64,000 nt of DNA, from NCBI RefSeq assembly GCF_000208745.1, contig NC_030850.1, forward strand, positions 5,288,938 to 5,352,937, read 5' to 3'. Each line of letters opens with the position of its first letter. Positions within the stretch are counted from its first letter, which is position 1. This document shows, in pieces, positions 48,587 to 60,168 of the stretch. The DNA is from Theobroma cacao (lineage: Eukaryota > Streptophyta > Magnoliopsida > Malvales > Malvaceae). The notes below the pieces were generated by a model that was not told the DNA's origin, did no database searches, and worked only from the letters and a program-made list of their open reading frames with translations. Position numbers and translations under genes: made by a program.

Positions 48587-50308
48587 GCTGTTTTCTCTGT
48601 TCAGTTCTTCATATGACTATCTAGTTTGCATTGCCAACTATGAGTTGTGTGTTTGGGTTTATGTCTTTGTCTTCGTTGTGTGCCCATCACTTTTGTTTAC
48701 TGCTGCTTCCGCGTAGAACTTTCAAGATGGACTAGTTGAATTGGGTGTTCTTATTTGAGTGTTTTGCACCAATTTTTCAGCGTGTTCATTTTCTGATTCA
48801 ATCATGCTTGCCAATGACTTGAAAGACGAGTTGTGGTGCAGTTGTTGGTAAACAAGGATTGCAATGCATAGCAGGGTCAGCACCCATGACTGCAATAGTG
48901 GAACTCAAGTCGTTGGTTATATTTTGGATGTTAAAAGTTGGATAGCCAAAAAAAATCCATAGAGCAAAAGTTGTAAGCTCCTTGGTGTTTAGGAAGTCAA
49001 AAAAAAAAAAAAATCGTCAGATGTGGATGCATAGCAGCATAGATATCGAAATTTATGAAAAAAGTGATTCGGGAACATGGATGGTAAACAAGACAGGAAG
49101 GAAGAGTTCCTCTCTTTTCTTTTTTTGTTGGCAAATGGGGTACGAAGCTCAGTGATTCAGTGCCTTTGAATTGAGCTCCTGTCTGCTTACGAACATGTGC
49201 ATGGACGTACCGTCCAGGGATGTGGACCAAATTTTTAGGATTAAAGGAACGGGTCTTTGTTCTAAAAGTAAAAGAAGTGCAGTATTATCCTAAACCCAAT
49301 ATTTATTTAACATAATACGAACACAAGCTTGTTGATTTGTGATTTATACCTACCCATAAATCCCAGCTACGCTTGAGCCGCGGGCTTAGGCCGAGCGGCT
49401 CTTGTCTCCTCTTTAGGGGAAAGATCCCGTAGAAGTACAGTTTAAACCGTGGTTCCTGCCTAATCCTAGGGGTTTATCCGCATTTCCTTCCTAAGAAAAA
49501 GGTATATCCTTGTTTTGTTTGCACTAAAACAAAAAAATAATAACCTTAAAATGTAAAAAATTAAAAAAGTAAAAGAAATCTACCATGAGAGAGGAAGTAA
49601 ATTAGTTTCATTTTGGCTATCAACTTTCAAAGAAGGGTCAAGCTCGCGCAGAAGGAAACATTATCTTTTAAGTTTCTAAAGGTTTTAAGAATTATGTACA
49701 TTGTAGAAATTTATCGAATTTAATAATTCTGTTGGGGTCTGAAATAATTCAAAAAAATATAGAAGGACAAAGGCAAGAGTACCCTGTCCCCCAATATCGT
49801 CAGAAATAAGGTATCTTGGTTACCAATCAGATTCAACATTGCAGAGTTGTGCTAGGAAATACCATTTCGTCGTCTTGTTGGTCCTGTAATTTTGAGCGGC
49901 AATCTCCAAGTTTTAACATTGTCGGTGGCATTTGATCCTTTGATTCCAATGACAAGCGTACATGCATTTTAAATATCAAAACATGGGGAAGCTACTATCT
50001 TGGTGTATGCTCAATAACATATTAGAGACCAGCTAACCAACGGCCTTTCATTATTCCACAACAACAGACAAAGTTGGTCTGGAGTCCAGACCAAACACTA
50101 ACAACACAACAACTGGAAACTGTTGAAATAACTCAATTAGCTGTCCACCTAGGGTTCCGATCTAAATGTTACACTCTAACAACGTATACATGAGCCACAA
50201 CCAACATACGCCACTCGAATGCCCAAATTTGATCATCATAAGGCATCAAGGGCCCTTCACAGTCAAAACATTGCAGCACTACCGGTACTAAGGCAGCGTA
50301 ATATCAAG
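48587..50308. other. Convergent intergenic region between annexin and HN1-like genes
   Basis: Annexin 3' UTR (to about 48800), then AT-rich DNA interrupted at 49365-49490 by a GC-rich island with a perfect 7-bp hairpin stem. No coding gene supported. Confidence 0.55.
49375..49401. repeat. GC-rich inverted repeat (GAGCCGC / GCGGCTC)
   Basis: Perfect 7-bp stem, 13-base loop (GGGCTTAGGCCGA). It stands in strong compositional contrast to the flanking AT-rich DNA. Origin unknown. Confidence 0.6.
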
Positions 50309-53300
50309 TTAAATCAAGGCAATGCTGCTCTCACCACCAGGGGGCTTGCGTACACCACCCAGATAATCTCTAGATTCCACCTTCCCATCAGAAAAGATGT
50401 TGTTGCCACTCATTTCTCGCAGTTTAGCCCTGCTCAGAGGCTTTTCTGCAGAACCTGGAGGAACGTCTCCCTTGAAGATACCGTTGCCTGTCAGCTCTTG
50501 AAACTTTTGGTTATGTATCTTCTTTGCCGTCTTGACAACAGGTCCTTCGCTGAAAAGGATACTTGTCTGACCTCCAGCAGGCTACAACAATAGTGAAAAA
50601 CAAATTTTTGATAGGAGTTACATGGCTGGTGAAACTTTGAATTCAAGATAGGACAGAAAATAGGAAGAGCTTGAAATGATTCTGAATCCAGCAAAACTTG
50701 CGGGAACAGAGGGAGTACTGGAAATGATCAAGTTGTGGAAGAATGCAGACATGATAAGCCTAAATGGAATATGAGTAAAGTAATTCATGCCAATTGGAGA
50801 GAAAGTAAAATGTTGTATTCTTTACAAAGAAGTTCAAATTACCCTTGAAGTTATGCAAACATGTGCATATTCCCAATCTCACATGAAAATGCAAGCGTCT
50901 GATAAGTTTTATAAGGTATTGCTACAGCAGTATCTATAAGGCAAGCCTCCACTGCCATTGCAGAAGACGGAGGGGACTAACCACATTTGCCCTTTATTAA
51001 CAATTTTCATTTTAGTAGTGATGTGGTGCTTCTTTGAAGTCACTACTTCTAAAGGTAAAATGGATGTGGTGTTAAAGACCAACTGAAAGCAAATATTGGC
51101 CACACACTCCCAATACAACCTGTATATAAAATAGGCACTATTACTGAATCAACTGTTCTAACTTTCCACCAAGACTATACCAGTCATGAATGATTATCAG
51201 ACACTGAAAAGCTAAACTCACATTTGAAACTTTGACAGATGTGCGCACATTTCGTGGTGCAGGTTCTCCCATGTCTTTGCTTTCTCTTGATTCTGTGGAG
51301 CGTACAGCAGCCAATGAACGTGGCTTAATTTCAGAAGGAGATGCAAAGATGTCATGTCCACTGATCTCCTTATACTTTGCATTTGATATTTGCTTTTTAT
51401 TCTTTGCGTCTGAATCAGCTTGCAATGTGCCGCTTAACTCTCGCTGCTTTGCTACCTCAGGGAGAGAGGTAGGCTTCTTTGGAGAAACACTCCCATCAGC
51501 ACTGAATGATATTTGGCTAATTCCATTCACTGCTTGCTGAAAATCATATCACCAAAGTTTAAAAAGGTGAATTTACATCTTGGACAACTGGTGAACAATG
51601 ATGCTCATTCAACAAGGGAGATCAAATAAATACCTGATACATGCGCAATCCTGTTCGGTTAGTAGGATTAGTAGCAGTAGGTTCAGATGCACCATTAGCA
51701 CCATTGGCTGCAAATATGCCGCTGCCAGTCATCTCTTTCATTTTGTAACCTGAGCAAGGCTTCCTGGAAGAGCAATGGTGAACAATGCCAAATGGATTTA
51801 GATGAATGATAGCCATACATGTCCAAACTAGCTCTTGATGAAGACACTATATTACTTAAGTCCAAGCCAGAGTACAAATGAGAAAGAAGAATTTTGGTTT
51901 ACACAACAGACTCAAGCAGAATCAAGAAATTCTTAGAACGGAGTCCAATTTTTTGGAGTATATGCATCAATAATCATGGTTAGTCCATAATCTGATGAGC
52001 ATTGTGAGAGACCAGATAACTAAAAGTTGCAAGGTTAGTTGGATCTGGGTTCTTTTTATCTCCAATAAAATTGGATGCAATTCATGAACAGAAATATTAA
52101 AATAGTTATCTTAAAAGCCCACTGAATTTGCATATAAATTCTAGATTTAACTTGTTAACTATTAGTCTTAAACCAGAATGAGCTGATTTGGACAGCTCAA
52201 CTTACATACAGGGAAGCAAAAAAGAAAAAAAAAAACAAAGAAGCATGAAGATATATAAATGAGGAAAATACAAGAGTACAGATAATGAGACAATCTTATT
52301 GTTTACTTTAATGTTACTGTTTTGCCAACTGGACTTGACAGAGATTTATGATAACACCTAAAATATAGTAATACCCAACGATATGTTTGTCATGGTCTAT
52401 ACAGCAATCTAACTCAAAAGATTTCTCAGTTCAAACACGACATTTTTAAATGAAGCACATAAAAAACAACTTCACTATCAAATCTAACACAAAAAAGACG
52501 CGAATGAATCATAACCATGCAATGTAAGTACTCCATAATGCATGATTAAATATATGCTTTCATATAGAGAGACATAAAGTTTCTTCTTATCAATTGCGAG
52601 CTGGTTAAGGAATAAACAAATAAAAAACTCAAAAACGGGAAAGCAGGACCTTTTAGCCAGATTAGCAGCTAAACCACTCAAACAAACCATATATTTCAAC
52701 TAAATAAATTATATATACATTCGTAAATTTGAGCAATCCATGCATTAATAAAACAGATCAGAGCATCTCTTTTCTTTAAAAAGTACTTTTCAAGTAATTT
52801 GCTAATTATATTATCGAAATTTTCTCAGCTAATACAATAGTAGAAATTAATAGCTTGATACAGATCAAAAACAAAACCCCGCAAAAAATAAAAAAGTAAC
52901 AGTAGATCTGGTTCTACATTTCAAAGCTATAAAGAAAAGGACAAAATTCAAGATTTTATTTTTATAAATAAAAAAATAAAACTCAAATTTCAAACTCCAA
53001 AAAAGAAAACTCAGTACAAGCTTATCTTGAAAAGAAACAACATTTACAGCCAAAGATGAAAATTTTTGTTTTGCTTTTAAAAGAAAGGTAAGCTGAAAAT
53101 AGAAAAGGATCTTACTTTTTCAAGAGAGATTGAGCTTCGTCATCAGTAACCTGACCTCCAAACACCACTTTGCTGATTCCATCCGAGGGCTGTTATTCAA
53201 TGCCTTCATTCGTCAGATGAATAAAATATAAATAGAAGATACACACATGCATATACATAAATGTGTTTATATAACACTAATAACAGTTATAGACCATTGG

Positions 53301-53431
53301 ACCTGGTTGGAGCGACCGGAGGAACGCTGGGCTGAGGAGGCGTTGGAAGAGGCAGATGGTGGAGCCTCCGTCCAAGTCAGCAGATCGGCGGTTGATGTGT
53401 GAGGCTTTCGTACCGGCGTGCTTCTCTCCAT
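50309..53431 (-). CDS. HN1 (hematological and neurological expressed 1 / Jupiter)-like protein
   Basis: Five minus-strand exons (53303-53431, 53116-53189, 51634-51763, 51222-51536, 50309-50581) give 306 residues. It is predicted largely disordered, Ser/Thr/Pro-rich. The N-terminus begins MERSTPVRKPHTSTADLLTW. A distinctive motif recurs four times: YKMKEMTGSGIFA, YKEISGHDIFA, FQELTGNGIFK and LREMSGNNIF. Two PS/PAGG-(I/Q)-type segments (PSDGISKVVFGGQ and PAGGQTSILF) precede motif copies. The C-terminus is VRKPPGGESSIALI. In animals HN1/Jupiter proteins associate with microtubules; the plant function is unknown, and I would not transfer it. Confidence 0.85.
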
Positions 53432-54050
53432 TTTTTGTGTGCTCTGAGCTGAAGTAAAGTGTGTTGCTTCAGTCTTTGCAGAGTTTTTTCCTGTTCTTGT
53501 TTGAAAAGATGAGAAAAAAGAGTTGAATTTTATTGAAGCATATATATAGAAAATATCAAATCCTATCAACCGATTACCAAACCTTCACTTTTTTTTTTGT
53601 CCTTTATTTTAAATTTAGAGGTTTTGGCTAACTTGAGGACTCGCTGTTGGAAACTGACACGTGTCACAAGTTCCCACCCAAAGCGATATTATTGATTTTC
53701 TTTTTTAACTTTTAAATTGGATTTTTTTTAGTACTTTTTAAATAAAACTTATTATGACCAAAATTAAGAAAAAGTAATGAAAGGGTAAAACATCACAGTT
53801 GCATTTACGCCCAAAATTAATGAAATATTTATTGGATCTGTGAGAACCAATTGAAATTCAAAAAAGATTTAGAATAAATTTTAATTTGATTCAAAGAATA
53901 AATTAAGTCTAAACTATCAAACAAACATAACATGCTAGCGGAAAGTAAGTAGGCCAATAACTTGGTGTGCTTCAGAAGCATAAATCTTTTGTTTTGAATA
54001 ACATTAATTTAGGTATTAATTTCACTTCATATATACTTTATTAGTTATTA

Positions 54051-54073
54051 CCCCCCCCCCCCAAAAAAAAAAA
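54051..54073. repeat. Adjacent homopolymers, C12 then A11
   Basis: Twelve C followed by eleven A. Error-prone for sequencing, so the lengths are unreliable. Confidence 0.9.
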
Positions 54074-54284
54074 GCTGAGACAGATGCATGCGATAATGCT
54101 GAAACCTAGCCAAGTCAAAATTTTGAAAATGGATCAAAATTAGGTAAGTACTGTTGCATGTCAAACTAAACCAGTTTTATATTTATTTATATTTTTTCCA
54201 TTTCATAAGATCAAATCTAAAGTGTTGAAACTTGGAATAATCAACATTGCAATGTTTAAAGTATATATAGGTGGCATTTGATAT

Positions 54285-54775
54285 TTTATAATACAATGTG
54301 ATTGTAAATAATGTAATTATAAAGAAAATAACATTACAATGTTTGGTTTACAAGTATTTTCTTAAAAATGTAATAATAATTTTTAAAATTATACTCGTTT
54401 ATTAAAATATAAATTTACTATATTTATATTTTTTATTATTAAATTTTTTTATAATATCATCTCTTAAATATATTCTTAATATCATATATTTTATTTTTAT
54501 TTTTTATTATAATTTTATATATTTTATTTTTATTTCTTAATATAATTTCTTATATTTTATATTTTATTTTATTTTAAATTTTTTAAAAGACATCTCCTGA
54601 AATCTATATAAAAAAATTATAACAATATAAATATATTTAATAAAGTAACAAAATTTAAAAGTAAAAATATTTTTAAAAATATTACAAAGTGTAATACAAT
54701 CTTATTGTATTGGTTAAGACTGCAATCACATTTACATTCATTAATTGTAATATGATTGTATTACAATCTTACATT
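54285..54775. mobile_element. Possible MITE with imperfect inverted ends
   Basis: The left end has AATACAATGTGATTGTAAAT and the right end, read in reverse, GTAATACAATCATATTACAA, an imperfect match over about 30 bases. The interior is extremely AT-rich with no frame. No confident target duplication. Confidence 0.35.
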
Positions 54776-56877
54776 GCACTGATTTTTTACAAAATAAATA
54801 TTATAATATAATTTAATTAGATAGAATATACCTTTTTCTTTTTTGTACCAAACGTTCTCATAGAGTCGAATTAACTGGGAATGGGGTGGGATGCCTATTT
54901 TGATTAGAATTAAAAAGTTGGTTATGCTGAAAAGGAAGTCTGAATTACGAAGGGTTGAAAAACCTAGCACTGTCCTTGTTTTGTCTAAACAATAAATAGA
55001 AGCAGAGTCCTTATTAATTTACCAATAAAAGCAAGGGTCTTGTCAACTTTCTATTTTCATTCATCTTTAGTTGGGAAACAGTATTGAATATTTAAAGTCT
55101 TAATTTGTTGGGAATTTGAGTGAGTCAAATTAAGTTGTAAAAGGGGCTTAAACAGGATTAATGAGTATATGATAGACCATCAATTGCGATATATGTATAT
55201 GCTAATGATTGCTGCTTTCTACCGCTTCACATTTTGGAAAAATTAACCCCTAATTGGCTGGATAAACAAGATATATCCTCAAGTGATGCACAAGAAATAA
55301 GATTCCATAAATATAGCAAATTAATTAAATAGCTTATTAAACCAAGTGTATACCCTCATTGGTGGGTGTTTTAATTACTTTAGTTAAGTGGATGGTTGCC
55401 CATACAATATTTGGCTTTTTAACTCCTCTCCTGTTTTTTCTTTTTTTGGAAGATTTTTTTTTTAATAAGAAGATTGTTGGATTGGTCATATATATCTTGT
55501 AAAATGCCATTTTATTTTTTTTAGAAACAAAAGAACAAAAATAAAGTTAAAATATTAAAAAAAATCTCTAAGTGTTCTGATTTTCTTTAAAAAAAAATCT
55601 ATTGTGTTATTGTATCTAAATAAATCCTCCTATAATTTGTACCTTAAATATGTTTTTTTTTTTAAATCTTAGATATGCTTATCACGTGATTTTAATAGTG
55701 ATTAAACTCATAGTCAATTTACATTTTTAAAAGACATTGATGTCAATGACAAAGTCAAGATTTTATGTTTGAAATAATGAAAATTATGTCTTCAATATTT
55801 GTAGGAGGAAAATTATAAAATTTTAAAAACAAAAAAAATATTATAAAATCTTAAAGCTTTTGAGAGGAGGGGTCCCTACTAGCCTCCATCCCTTCGCTTC
55901 TAATTTATGTTGATTATAATAAGCAAATTTAAATCTCATTAAGAATTTATGTAATATTTTAATTTATAATAATAGATAGGAGGTTTTTTTTAAAAAAATA
56001 AAGATAATTTAAGAATTTATTTAATATTTTAGCCTATAGTAACCTAATTTAAGCCTTTTGCTAGTGCTGAGAGATTGAAAATCATAAGCTACACCAATTA
56101 ATAGAGTTGCAATCTTGGCTTGTGACTTTTCGGCTATTTAATGCAGACTCCGTAATTTATAGCTCGTGAAAGACATAATTAAAAAGGAAAAAAGAAACCC
56201 AAAAAGGTTGGTGAAGCGCAATTCATCTAGAAATACACCAAAACATCTCAACTACAATGGCCTTAGTGTTGGTCCCATTAATTAATAGGAGAGGTGGTTG
56301 GAGTATGCAGTTTGGATAATTATCTGTAAGTATGGTTTGTGAGAATTAGCTAGTGAAGTAATGCCTTTTTAAGAAAATAATACAACAAAGAAGAAAAAAG
56401 ACTTGAAGTTGCATATAATATAGTACTAATTACGGATAACTATGTATGCCATGAAAGTTCATATTTTCGGGTAAAATAGTGTTTATTATTATATGTTAGA
56501 GTCTTAATGCATGCTGTGTAATGTTAAGTACAGCATCTGATTCTTTATCTGTATTTTTATATAGAGTTAGAACTTAAACGAGAAATGTTACTTGGACTTA
56601 CTAAAGCTGGTAAGGTTGACATTGGATTTTAATGGAAATATTTGATACCAACCAAAATGTTCCCTCTGGTATTATAAGAATGAAAAAAAAACACAAAGCA
56701 ATAATTTCACAATAAAGTTCTCCTCATGACAAAGAACTACCTTCAAGAAATTGCGCTAATACCTTCTTCTAAATAGATGAATAGAGTCTCCTTTTACTCT
56801 CATATATATATCTACAGTTTAATGACAAATACAACACAAGTAACATATCTTTAGTGCTTTTGGCCACTCCTTTGTGA

Positions 56878-57498
56878 CTATAGGGCCTCGAAAGCAGCTG
56901 CCAGTGCAAATAATTCATAATCTGCACAGCTGCAGTACCCTCCGCCAATGTCTTTGCATCCACAGCCATCCCAATTGTTCTTCAACCCTTCTTTTCTCTT
57001 CTTCTTCTTCTTCTTCTTCTCTGTTTCCACAATTGCTGGACCTCGGACCTTCATTGATACCTGCAGTGAAGGAGGCTTAAGAGTTTCAAGAACACGATCA
57101 TTCATCGAAACCATGGTAACCCATTTCTCAATCTCCATGTTCGGTGATTCAAAAACGGCATTCCATGGCATTTCAGCTCTGCCCAAAAGCTGTGACTTCC
57201 CCATTATTCTTCCGAGAACTGGCACTGTGCTCCTCCAGCGGAGCTCGAAAACTACAGTTTGTTGCTTCAGGTCATTCAAAGATTCTTCAGTTCCCAAGCA
57301 TTCCAAAGAGAAGGACTCATTCCAAATGAGCTCTGACTTAGAGGAGATCTCCTGGCTGTTTACTTGGATTCTCTTGTTGTTTCCTGCAGTGAGATAGTAT
57401 CTCACAAAAAGGTTTCCGGGTGACTTTAATTTTAGGTTTTTGGCTTGCAAGATTCTCAGCTCACAACAAAGAGAGGAAAGGTAGTGAGAAATACCCAT
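56878..57498 (-). CDS. Small C2-domain protein
   Basis: Single-exon frame of 206 residues from MGISHYLSSL; a Met four codons upstream is also in frame but gives a less family-like start. The N-terminal 150 residues form a C2 beta-sandwich (LRILQAKNLKLKSP, LFVRYYLTAGNNKR, ELIWNESFSLECLG, VVFELRWRS, LGRAEMPWNAVFES, EKWVTM). Few of the aspartates that bind calcium in classical C2 domains are visible, so binding may be calcium-independent. A lysine run (TEKKKKKKKRKEG) leads to a cysteine-rich tail (CGCKD, YCSC) ending ADYELFALAAAFEAL. Plant small C2 proteins bind membranes and are often stress-responsive; the exact role here is unknown. Confidence 0.85.
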   Translation of the reverse strand: MGISHYLSSLCCELRILQAKNLKLKSPGNLFVRYYLTAGNNKRIQVNSQEISSKSELIWNESFSLECLGTEESLNDLKQQTVVFELRWRSTVPVLGRIMGKSQLLGRAEMPWNAVFESPNMEIEKWVTMVSMNDRVLETLKPPSLQVSMKVRGPAIVETEKKKKKKKRKEGLKNNWDGCGCKDIGGGYCSCADYELFALAAAFEAL

Positions 57499-60168
57499 TG
57501 AGAGAAACAATTCTTCACTGAAGATTGACTGAAGAAAGCTTTGGCTTTGCTAACTAATGATTTCCTTGGTGAGGATTCTTTGGGTTTTGAGACTAAGAGG
57601 TATATAGCCATATATAAAGGCCATTGCATGCAAAGATAATGGAAGGAGAGTGGCATTTGCTTTCAAGGAAGCTGCTGAATGAGCTTATCTACAATCTACA
57701 TTTTAGTGGAAGAAAGTGAATCAGCCACCAAAGTATAATGGTATTATTATATATAACTGCCCTTTTTCATGTTAGCAGTTGGCATTCAAATATGAAGTAA
57801 AAGATCCCATGAGATTCTGTGGATTACATTTAAATTAGAATAAGCCCCATAATAAACATGAAGAGCTGGAAAATCTTAATCTGACCCTTGCAAAAGTTGC
57901 AACAGCTCCACTTGGTAGCATGCAGCACACAGTTTACCTGCCATTTTGATTTTCATTATGATAAATTAGTCAGGAACCCTCCAAAATCACAATCTAAATG
58001 GATATACGAGCCGGATTTGATCTTGCTCATTTCTATGACAATAGCTTTTGGGCAGGAAAGCTAAGAAAACCAAGTTGAAAGAATTAATTTTAAGTATACT
58101 AGTTAAAGAACAAGTGGAAATGAAATCTTTAGCTAAATCTCATTTTATGGTGCTTTGTTATGCGAGAATGCTTGACGAAAAGAGCATGGGTTTTACAACT
58201 AGAAAAAGGCTCATGGAAGAGAGAGTTATCCCTTGGAGATCCTCAAGAGATACGGCATTCTGCTACTTAATTGGTGTATACTTGTTTCTATAATACAAAT
58301 AAATGAAAAGGTTCAAAGTTGTGGGTAACACGTTGGCGAGGAGAGGGTGCCAGCTGTGTTTGTTTATCAAGAATCCATATTCAACCATTTGATAAGATTA
58401 AAACCCACATGTTGAGAAACTTGATCGGTCAATCTAACATTGCTAAATGACAAGGTGCTGGCGGCCCTGATTAATCTTTGTTAGATCTTCTTTACAATTA
58501 ATTAACTGTGTTTGTTTATCAAGAATCCATATCCAACCATTTGATAAGATTATAACCCATATGTTGAGAAACTTGATCGGTCAATCTAACATTGCTAAAT
58601 GACAAGGTGCCGGCGGCCCTGATTAATCTTTGTTGGATCTTCTTTATAATTAATTAGTTATTGCAAGTCCAACACAGAGCCAAGAAATTGGTCACTCAAA
58701 CCGACCCACCCACCCACCAATTGTTCCTTCTGTGTTATATGTGTTTAAAGAAACAGGAATAGTCGATGTAATAAAGCCAGAAAAATGAAGCTCCACTGCA
58801 ATGGTCGAGATTTTCTCACTATCATAATAAAGTTGACGAGAGTTTACAGTTTTATCCTTCAAGCTTCTAAAGTTTATATTGTAATATATAAACTTGAAGC
58901 GCAATGCGCAATAGGTGACAGTCAAATCTTTCATTTCTTGTGTTTTTTCGGTACCATAATCTTTTCATTTCAACGGGCTCAACTTTGAATAACAAAAAAG
59001 CAAACATTCTCCAGTTTGTTTTTTAAGTTTTTTTTTTAATATTTTAAAAGTACAAATAAATAGTAAGTTAAAAATTGATAGCTATGCTGTTGAGTCTTTT
59101 TTTTTTTTAATTCGACAAAACTTGAAAACAGAATTTAATATAATATTTTAAAACAACTCTACTTGTCTCGTAAATTATAATTTTAGAAGCTTAACGTAAA
59201 TTGTATGTAATAAATTATTCAGGTCATATTATATGTATTGTTTGTATAAGATGTGTAACAACACCTTCATTGTGTTATAGTAACGTGAATAATACTTCAT
59301 TCCTATATACATCCTATTACAAATAATATGTAAAATATTTATCATATAATACATACATCAATTACGTTTCCCCTTTTCGTTTTTTCGAAACCAAAATGGT
59401 ATCAAATGTTTATACCTTTTTACTCTCTCTCTTGTTTTTATTATTCTGGACACAACAACAAAGAAACATCCAATAATGAAATTATAAAATTGATGAACTA
59501 AGCTTAGTGCAAATAATAGAGTCTTATATTGAAGAAACGATGTATATACATATAAAACAAAGAGATCATAAAATGTAGTGGCAAGATTGGTTAAAACCTA
59601 AGTCCAGGATTGATTAGGACAGATATGAAACAAAGAGGAGGAGGAGGATAAAATATGTAAAATTCTATTCCCTTCAATTTTATTCATGACCGCAAGAACA
59701 AATTCTTACAACATGCAGGACCGCGGATTTTACCCGATAAAAAAAGGGTAAAAAATAGGGGTAGGGGGAATATGAAAAAGCTGTACATGAAAATTTTATA
59801 GATTATGGATGTACTTGGACTGTTAATCATTTCGATAATTCCTACCTACCAGTATTTGCAATTATCTGATCTAATTTGCTTCTCCTTTTGGCTCCAGCTC
59901 ATGCATTGACCAAATACCACAGCCCGTGGTATACATAAAAAATAATGAATATTATCCTTTGAAACTCCAAAGGGAAATTTAATAAGTATTACTGGCACCT
60001 GGCATCCCCTTCCCATACTCATTGTTCTGAGCATGATAAAGAATTCATACGGTGTATAATTAAGTCAACTGATTCCCTCAAACAGCAATGTCAGGTTCCT
60101 GTTTGCCCCCAGTTCCCGTATATACCACCGTTCAGAGCACAAACAGAAAGCTCCCCGTTGCACCAAAC
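57499..60168. other. Intergenic region between C2-domain and PXA1 genes
   Basis: C2-gene promoter, a 152-bp tandem duplication (58354-58657), and AT-rich DNA. PXA1 3' UTR lies just left of 60169. No gene supported; the 81-codon frame at 58048 has no domain. Confidence 0.55.
58354..58657. repeat. 152-bp tandem duplication
   Basis: Copies at 58354-58505 and 58506-58657 are identical apart from a handful of substitutions, with TTTGATAAGATTA and AACTTGATCGGTCAATCTAA shared. The low divergence indicates a recent event. Confidence 0.9.

Larger units (their letters stand above)
53432..56877. other. Intergenic region between HN1-like and C2-domain genes
   Basis: HN1-like promoter (to about 53700), then AT-rich DNA with a C12A11 homopolymer pair (54051-54073) and a probable degenerate MITE (54285-54775). 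Nothing recognisable from 54800 to 56870. Confidence 0.5.

Noticed and set aside
58048..58293. 81-codon lysine-rich frame
   Set aside because: No domain, no start context, probably chance.
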